Source of the DNA: Euryarchaeota archaeon UBA443
GTDB taxonomy: Archaea > Thermoplasmatota > Poseidoniia > Poseidoniales > Poseidoniaceae
Assembly: GCA_002499195.1 (NCBI GenBank)
Contig: DAKS01000023.1
Coordinates: 1-10,711, forward strand
DNA length: 10,711 bases
Reading direction: 5' to 3'
Shown in pieces: positions 6,114 through 10,711 of this stretch. A program made the position numbers and the translations under genes. Each line of letters begins with the position of its first letter. Within the stretch, counting starts at the first letter, position 1. Under the pieces are notes generated by a model. It saw only the letters and a list, made by a program, of their open reading frames with translations, was not told where the DNA came from and did no database searches.

Positions 6114-7124
6114 ATGGGGGACGAGGTTGCTATGCAGTTCTCCTCCATCGGGTTTCGCCACAAAATCTCAAGCCCGAAGTGGTACAATCCACTAAAAAAG
6201 CGAAAGGGCGCTGGTATATCTCACGTTGATTTATCGATTCCAAAGGGCGAAATTATTGGTTTGGTTGGCACGAATGGCGCTGGAAAAACCACTCTCCTGC
6301 GAATGATTAGTGGGATTTTACCTCTAGAAGAAGGAAGTGCTTCTCGAAACGGAATTAAACTTGAGATCGAAGCATTGCGTTCAATGGTCGGCTTTATGCC
6401 GGAACAAGTCCGATGGTCAAGTCAACAGACAATTCGTCAAACTATGACCGAATTCGCATATTTGCGTGGTTGTTCGCTTCAGTCAGCATTGGACGTCCTT
6501 GCTATTGTGGGTTTGAAGAACCGAATTGATGAGTCGCTTGATTCGTTAAGTCAAGGGATGAGGCAGCGTCTTTCATTGGGTGTTGCATTGCTAGGTACGC
6601 CAGAAATTCTAGTTCTCGACGAGCCGTTTAATGGAATGGATCCTGTCGCGATAGATGCGTTCAAACGACTCTTGCGTTCGTTGGCAAGTAAAGGAATTTC
6701 AATCCTCATATCGAGTCATCATCTTACCGAACTTGATCATCTCGTGGATACTATCGCCCTTCTTCATCGAGGTCAACTGCTTGCTCATGGAACAACTGAA
6801 TCACTGCAATCCTCGCTTGGCTTTGAGCAAATGACCGAACTTGTACTCGACAGAGAAATTCCTGAATCGTTGAGTAATTCATTGAACGTTCTTGAATACG
6901 TTGACACTGCAAGCGAACATCGGTATGTCATAGAATCGGGACATCCCGGACTCCTCGAAGAACTCGTTAAGAGGAATTTTCAGATTTCAACTTGGCGCGT
7001 TGTACCGCCAACCCTCATCGAGTTGCTTTGCTCAGCTACTGGACTAGATCGTGAAACGATTGGCATGGATGTTGAACAGAGTAGCATGGTTCCATTACGG
7101 CCTATTGGAGGTGAGGAAGAGTGA
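6114..7124 (+). CDS. ABC-2 type transporter ATPase
   Basis: Cytoplasmic ATPase of a two-component ABC-2 (exporter-like) system, 336 residues. Walker A is GTNGAGKTT (52-60), the Q-loop region is FMPEQ (94-98), the signature is LSQGMRQR (145-152, Gln in place of the second Gly of LSGGQ, common in this class), Walker B is ILVLDE (165-170), the D-loop is GMDP, and the switch histidine is H202 or H203. Residues 235-336 form a C-terminal accessory region typical of CcmA/NatA/NosF-like ATPases. An insertion (about 18-32, KISSPKWYNPLKKRKG) lies between the first strand and HVDLSIPKGE. Starts at 6114 or 6132 are possible; an out-of-frame ATG at 6109 opens a short 28-codon frame. It overlaps the permease gene by four bases. 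The substrate cannot be read from the sequence. Confidence 0.9.
   Translation: MGDEVAMQFSSIGFRHKISSPKWYNPLKKRKGAGISHVDLSIPKGEIIGLVGTNGAGKTTLLRMISGILPLEEGSASRNGIKLEIEALRSMVGFMPEQVRWSSQQTIRQTMTEFAYLRGCSLQSALDVLAIVGLKNRIDESLDSLSQGMRQRLSLGVALLGTPEILVLDEPFNGMDPVAIDAFKRLLRSLASKGISILISSHHLTELDHLVDTIALLHRGQLLAHGTTESLQSSLGFEQMTELVLDREIPESLSNSLNVLEYVDTASEHRYVIESGHPGLLEELVKRNFQISTWRVVPPTLIELLCSATGLDRETIGMDVEQSSMVPLRPIGGEEE
7107..7124 (+). promoter_or_regulatory. Strong ribosome site and GTGA coupling of ATPase to permease
   Basis: GGAGGTGA (7107-7114) is a near-perfect Shine-Dalgarno six bases before the GTG start at 7121. That GTG overlaps the ATPase stop TGA (7122-7124). The site decides the permease start over the ATG at 7139. 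The 16 bases 7109-7124 are identical to those at the phnC/phnE junction on the other strand (2225-2240). Confidence 0.85.
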
Positions 7125-7951
7125 CGCCGGCAAAACGAATGTGGCGTCTCGCATACGCCCTTGGTAAAGAGCGCCTTTTTTCGACGCGAATGCTCATCAT
7201 GCTGCCAATCCTCCTCTTGTTTATTCCAGGAATGGCTTGGGGATTTGCAGATCCGAACATCCAATTGCCTGCTGACCAAATCCCAGAAGATGCAACTGAA
7301 ACCATGTTTTTAGCAAGTATTGGGATTGTTTTCGCTGGAACAATGGCTGCTGTACTCATCGCTCATGATGGAATTAGCCGTGACCGGACTAGTGGAGTTC
7401 TCGAAATTCGCCTGTCTCAACCTATGCCTCGATGGAGGCAAGGAATTGTCTTGATCTTTGGACATTGGAGCAGCATTGCGCTCCCAGTTGCTATCCTCCT
7501 TATTCTGTCGATGTTTCTTATCGGTTACCGAAGTGATATGTGGATTCCACTTGGAGATGCAGTAGTATACATCATCGCAGCGATGTTGGTCCTGCTGTGG
7601 TATACTGTATTCGCTTTACTCGCATCCAGTATTGCAAAAGAACAAGGTTCAGCAATCGCTTTCTCAATTGGACTTTGGTTCCTCTTCACCTTGCTATGGG
7701 TCCTATTCACAACCCTTCTTGCAGCTCTCAATGGTGTAGCGGTTGGCGATACACAAGATCAAGGTTATCTCATCTTTGAGGGACGTCTCGACCTTCTTTC
7801 TCCGAACGGGGTGTACCATCATCTTCTCGAAACCCGCTTGGACGGAGTAGAGCGTGGAGTTTCCGCTTTTGGAGCCTATATTGCCGCAGTTATGTGGACA
7901 ATTGTTCCACTTTACCTATTCCAACGTAGGCTCAATAGTCTCGTTCCTTGA
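7121..7951 (+). CDS. ABC-2 type transporter permease
   Basis: A 276-residue membrane protein with about six hydrophobic segments (24-41, 62-82, 108-135, 146-172, 178-204, 247-268). The cytoplasmic motif SRDRTSGVLEIRLSQPMPR (86-104) is the characteristic ABC-2/NosY-type sequence (usually EK.SGTLE.LL..P). An external loop lies at about 42-61 and a longer one at about 205-246. The start is GTG with a strong ribosome site, coupled to the upstream ATPase, so the two form one transporter. ABC-2 pairs usually export lipids, polysaccharides, drugs or proteins, or act in NosFY-like roles; which applies here is unknown. No binding protein or accessory gene accompanies it in the window. Confidence 0.88.
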   Translation: MTPAKRMWRLAYALGKERLFSTRMLIMLPILLLFIPGMAWGFADPNIQLPADQIPEDATETMFLASIGIVFAGTMAAVLIAHDGISRDRTSGVLEIRLSQPMPRWRQGIVLIFGHWSSIALPVAILLILSMFLIGYRSDMWIPLGDAVVYIIAAMLVLLWYTVFALLASSIAKEQGSAIAFSIGLWFLFTLLWVLFTTLLAALNGVAVGDTQDQGYLIFEGRLDLLSPNGVYHHLLETRLDGVERGVSAFGAYIAAVMWTIVPLYLFQRRLNSLVP

Positions 7952-7997
7952 CGGTTCGTAACCAAGCATTGATGAACGAAGTCGGTATCGTCTAACC

Positions 7998-9953
7998 ATG
8001 ATACCCGTCCTCATCATGATGCTCCTAGCCCTTGTGAGCCCATCGATTGAAATGTCCACACTGGACGAAAATGAAACCATTCAAAGCACATCAGGGCGTC
8101 AAGGTAATCTCGATGTCGATTGCAGTGGATATACCTTCGAAGACCTCTTTGAATACGATTTTGCACTATTCACGCTCGACATTAACGATGACTGGGCAAC
8201 TGGAGTCATGGATGCAAAGGCATGGGTAAATGGAAGTAAATCAGCCATTGTGCGTGACAATCTTGACAGTCTCTTCGAAGGAGTCCCTGGTGGAAACGAT
8301 GACTGGATTTCAACCGATGAGCGAGAAGCTGTTCGCTCGATTGGCCCTAAGTGCATTGCTGACATGGAAACTCGTCTTGGTATCCGTGAAGGGCCATCAC
8401 ACAGAGGCAATGTTGATTGGAACGATCTCGAATTCGTTGAAGACGGTATCGCACTTGACGAGGTCAACCTTGTCCCAACTGGTCATGAACAGGAGCGCTC
8501 CTGTAGTAGCCCACTTTCAGGCGATGGATGCAAGGAAGTTCCGGTAACCGTAACAGATGACCTCGAAATCCATCTCCTCATCGCAGAGAATCAAAACAAC
8601 AACGTGCGCTTTGATCAACTTCCAAATCAAGGAAGTTCAAACTTTACACTCGCCATGAATATCACCAATGTCACCGATGCTCAATTAGTGATGACTTTCC
8701 CTGTACAACAAGGACTTCGTATTTCTGATATGGGATTCTATGACGATGGAGTGCTCAATGAAAATCTTGCAGCACCTGTAAGTGAGTTTCTACCTGATGG
8801 TCGATTGCGAATCGTTGCAGATGTTGATTACCCCTTAGGCTCCTATCCAATGGTCCGGAATATGTTTGTCGACTTCACAACCACGGCGCCATTCACAAAT
8901 GATGACCCTATATGGAGTACCTTAGCACCTGCAGAAGGCACGATTATCCCTGTTGGAACAACCAACGGAGAGATGCTTGCAACCGAAGAAGCAGGCATGT
9001 GGATTGTTGACGAAAGCGGCTGGAGTTTGCAATGCACCTTTACCGATGCAGGTTGGGACATAAGAATGGATGAGTTCGCTGACCTATATGTCACAGCAAA
9101 CGGTGCGTCTGCTGTTGGTCAATGCGCTGGTGTTGATGCATTTGGTGCTGAAACGGAAGAACATCGAAACTATACATTTGCCAAAGTAATGGATGTCAGT
9201 GCTGTCCTTTCAAGCGACGGAGATGTTATCGAATTCACGCCGACTTCAACAGGTGTTTCTTCTAGCCTTACTGTTTTGGCAAACGCCGTTCAAGAAGACC
9301 GGGATCGAGATTCTCAGGGATGTGATGGACCCTGTACAAATACGGGGCCAGAAGTAACAGCCGTTGTAGACACTGCAGGAGTCGTCATGCAGTTATCTAT
9401 GTCTGGCCTCTATCCAGGAGAAGTTTACATTGAAGGCACGGCAACAGCAAATGGAATGCTTGACTACAACTTCATCTTCGATTTGGGAATTGAGAAGATG
9501 AACAAGCCTCCAGCCATCACCATCGATACGAATCTCCAAGGTGAAGAAGCTGAATGGGAACTCGATGGATTGAAATTCACTCTCAATGGTAATGTGATTG
9601 ATCCAGATGGACAAGATGTTAGCATGTTGCTAAGCATTTGCGACGGTCAAACCTCTAACTTCAACCGCGACAACCTTGCTTGGGAAATTCAAGTTTCTAT
9701 CGCAAACTGCATTCAGAACGACGTTGAATCTCCTTACACGGTCGTCATTGTAGCCACAGATGAATCAGGTGCAACAACCAGCCTTACCATCGATGTTATC
9801 GACCCAAATGCAGGTGGTAGCGACACCAATGATGACTCAAGTAGTCCCGATACTAATGGTGAAAGTGGAGGAATTCTTCCTGCGCCAGGTATGTTTGCAA
9901 CACTCATAGTGGGATTAGTTGCTGCAGGATGGGTTTCCTCGCGCCGTGACTAA
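7998..9953 (+). CDS. Large secreted surface protein with PGF-CTERM-like anchor
   Basis: A 651-residue acidic secreted protein. Residues 1-15 are a short hydrophobic signal (MIPVLIMMLLALVSP). Residues 40-160 are Asp-rich, with loops such as DINDDWATG (61-69) and GGNDDWISTDE (98-108) that recall calcium-binding loops without matching a full EF-hand. The middle (about 180-490) looks like beta-rich repeats with cysteines C346, C376, C442, C446. Residues 500-602 resemble a cadherin- or Ig-like domain (NKPPAI, DPDGQDVS, VVIVATDESGATTS). A low-complexity linker (GGSDTNDDSSSPDTNGESGG) leads to PAPG (628-631), a hydrophobic segment (632-645) and terminal RRD, which is the layout of PGF-CTERM archaeosortase signals, with PGM in place of PGF. 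Start context is TCTAACCATG. Its molecular function is not recognised. Confidence 0.82.
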   Translation: MIPVLIMMLLALVSPSIEMSTLDENETIQSTSGRQGNLDVDCSGYTFEDLFEYDFALFTLDINDDWATGVMDAKAWVNGSKSAIVRDNLDSLFEGVPGGNDDWISTDEREAVRSIGPKCIADMETRLGIREGPSHRGNVDWNDLEFVEDGIALDEVNLVPTGHEQERSCSSPLSGDGCKEVPVTVTDDLEIHLLIAENQNNNVRFDQLPNQGSSNFTLAMNITNVTDAQLVMTFPVQQGLRISDMGFYDDGVLNENLAAPVSEFLPDGRLRIVADVDYPLGSYPMVRNMFVDFTTTAPFTNDDPIWSTLAPAEGTIIPVGTTNGEMLATEEAGMWIVDESGWSLQCTFTDAGWDIRMDEFADLYVTANGASAVGQCAGVDAFGAETEEHRNYTFAKVMDVSAVLSSDGDVIEFTPTSTGVSSSLTVLANAVQEDRDRDSQGCDGPCTNTGPEVTAVVDTAGVVMQLSMSGLYPGEVYIEGTATANGMLDYNFIFDLGIEKMNKPPAITIDTNLQGEEAEWELDGLKFTLNGNVIDPDGQDVSMLLSICDGQTSNFNRDNLAWEIQVSIANCIQNDVESPYTVVIVATDESGATTSLTIDVIDPNAGGSDTNDDSSSPDTNGESGGILPAPGMFATLIVGLVAAGWVSSRRD

Positions 9954-9998
9954 CCAACAGACTCAAACATGGTTGGCAGGCACGTAGGGTTGAGGGAC

Positions 9999-10711
9999 AT
10001 GTTTCGAGGCACCGTAGATCGTTCAAGTCACGAGGGTGGCCTTCTTGTCACATTCAATGGTTCATCACCAGCCCTCGGCTCGATTATTGTTCGAGAAGAG
10101 GATGGACATTACATTGGAAAAATTGATGCTGTTCTCGGTTCAACCGATTCACCTCTTGCCCATGTAGCTCACTTAGATCGCAAGCAGGATAATGCGTCCT
10201 TCCTTGGAACAACAGTGATTATTCGAGCCAAGAAAGAACGCGAAGAACGACCTCGCCGAGAACAACGTGATGAACGTTCACATCGACGCAACGACCGTTC
10301 CTTTGAACGACGAGACAATCGAAGAGGCGGCGATTCTCAAAAGGAGGATTGGGTATGTGCATCTTGCAATAATGTCAACTTTTCTTGGAGAACTGAATGC
10401 AACAGTTGCGGAAAAGGCAAAGATGGTAATGTCAAAGAATACAAATCATCATTCAGAGACAATGATCGATCAAATAATCGTCGAGAGCGCCCTCGTCAGG
10501 AAAATCATGGACGCAATGACTGGGAGTGTCCTTCCTGTAACAACAACAACTTCTCTTTCCGAACGGAATGCAACAGGTGTGGAAAGCCAAAGCCTGGAGG
10601 TGGAGGACGTGATTCTGACCGAAGAGGAGGACGTGATTCTGACCGAAGAGGAGGACGTGATTCCGACCGAAGGGGTGGATTCCGTGGTGGAAGAGATTCT
10701 GATCGAAGGGG
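9999..10711 (+). CDS. Gar1-like domain with two RanBP2-type zinc fingers and RGG-like tail, partial
   Basis: At least 237 residues, cut by the window end. Residues 1-78 resemble archaeal Gar1 of the H/ACA pseudouridylation RNP: FRGTVDRS..GGLLVTF, LGSIIV, YIGKIDAVLGSTDSPLAHV (38-56), FLGTTVIIRAKK. A basic Arg/Glu linker (78-115) follows. Two RanBP2-type fingers have the pattern W-x-C-x2-C-x3-N-x6-C-x2-C: 118-137 (C120, C123, N127, C134, C137) and 175-194 (C177, C180, N184, C191, C194). The tail from 200 has GRDSDRRG repeats. Typical archaeal Gar1 is about 75-100 residues without fingers. The start at 9999 begins directly at the Gar1 strand; an in-frame ATG at 9969 would add ten residues. Likely role is RNA binding, perhaps guide or rRNA recruitment. 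The Gar1 assignment is by recalled pattern; an unrelated OB or beta-barrel RNA-binding domain is possible. Confidence 0.8.
   Translation, partial: MFRGTVDRSSHEGGLLVTFNGSSPALGSIIVREEDGHYIGKIDAVLGSTDSPLAHVAHLDRKQDNASFLGTTVIIRAKKEREERPRREQRDERSHRRNDRSFERRDNRRGGDSQKEDWVCASCNNVNFSWRTECNSCGKGKDGNVKEYKSSFRDNDRSNNRRERPRQENHGRNDWECPSCNNNNFSFRTECNRCGKPKPGGGGRDSDRRGGRDSDRRGGRDSDRRGGFRGGRDSDRR
10605..10711 (+). repeat. In-frame 24-base tandem repeat encoding GRDSDRRG
   Basis: Units are 10605-10628, 10629-10652 and 10653-10676. The first two are identical; the third differs at a few third codon positions. A 12-base spacer coding GFRG follows, then a fourth diverged copy from 10689 running off the window. 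It makes an Arg/Gly/Asp/Ser low-complexity tail. Near-identical units suggest recent expansion by slippage. Confidence 0.9.

Noticed and set aside
6109..6195. 28-codon upstream frame starting five bases before the ABC-2 ATPase start
   Set aside because: No ribosome site and no sense in the peptide; noted only as an alternative ATG near the real start.
6029..6229. 66-codon plus-strand frame overlapping the start of the ABC-2 ATPase
   Set aside because: Out of frame with the ATPase and without any domain-like pattern; treated as a shadow.
8175..8330. EF-hand-like loops DINDDWATG and GGNDDWISTDE in the secreted protein
   Set aside because: Asp-rich loops are present but the 12-residue EF-hand pattern with its final Glu and flanking helices is not convincingly met, so no EF-hand feature is called.
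8099..8467. 122-codon minus-strand frame inside the secreted protein gene
   Set aside because: Ser/Arg-rich composition typical of an antisense shadow of an acidic coding sequence.

Overview
The window appears to come from an archaeon, most likely a marine Poseidoniales (Marine Group II) type euryarchaeote. The archaeal signs are a Gar1-like domain (archaea and eukaryotes only), a TATA box upstream of one operon, several genes without a Shine-Dalgarno sequence, and a surface protein with a PGF-CTERM-like tail. The group assignment is inference: it rests mainly on a bacterial-type glycerol-3-phosphate dehydrogenase in an archaeal genome. The window is almost fully coding, with ten genes and no gap over about 100 bases.

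Layout. Positions 80-1345 (+): gpsA, then a 75-residue winged-helix-like protein. Positions 1347-5080 (-): an import operon read right to left as substrate-binding lipoprotein, ATPase (PhnC family) and permease (PhnE family). Positions 5133-6023 (-): an unrecognised membrane-anchored protein directly upstream of that operon. Positions 6114-7951 (+): an ABC-2 type ATPase and permease pair. Positions 7998-9953 (+): a large secreted, C-terminally anchored protein. Positions 9999 to the end (+): a Gar1-like domain fused to two RanBP2-type zinc fingers and a GRDSDRRG repeat tail, cut by the window edge.

The main find is the import operon. By its neighbours it would be labelled phosphonate uptake. 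Yet its 704-residue binding protein is a tandem of two lobes, exactly 322 residues apart through the core, and each lobe carries the signature of transferrin: SCHTG, YSGA(V)xCL, GDVAF.K.STI and APSH. All four transferrin Fe(III) ligands (Asp, Tyr, Tyr, His), the anion-site Thr, and the cysteines of two transferrin disulfides are present in both lobes. The promoter has a TATA box flanked by CCTAAAA/TTTTAGG inverted repeats, including TTAGGGGAGCCTAA, which closely resembles a DtxR/IdeR metal-regulator box. Together these suggest a metal-regulated archaeal ferric-iron importer built from a bilobal transferrin-like lipoprotein and a PhnC/PhnE-type ABC transporter. The function is inferred; the motifs are visible directly.

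The other genes look like separate functions: lipid-backbone or glycerol phosphate metabolism (gpsA), an ABC-2 exporter, a cell-surface protein, and RNA modification or RNA binding (Gar1-zinc finger fusion).
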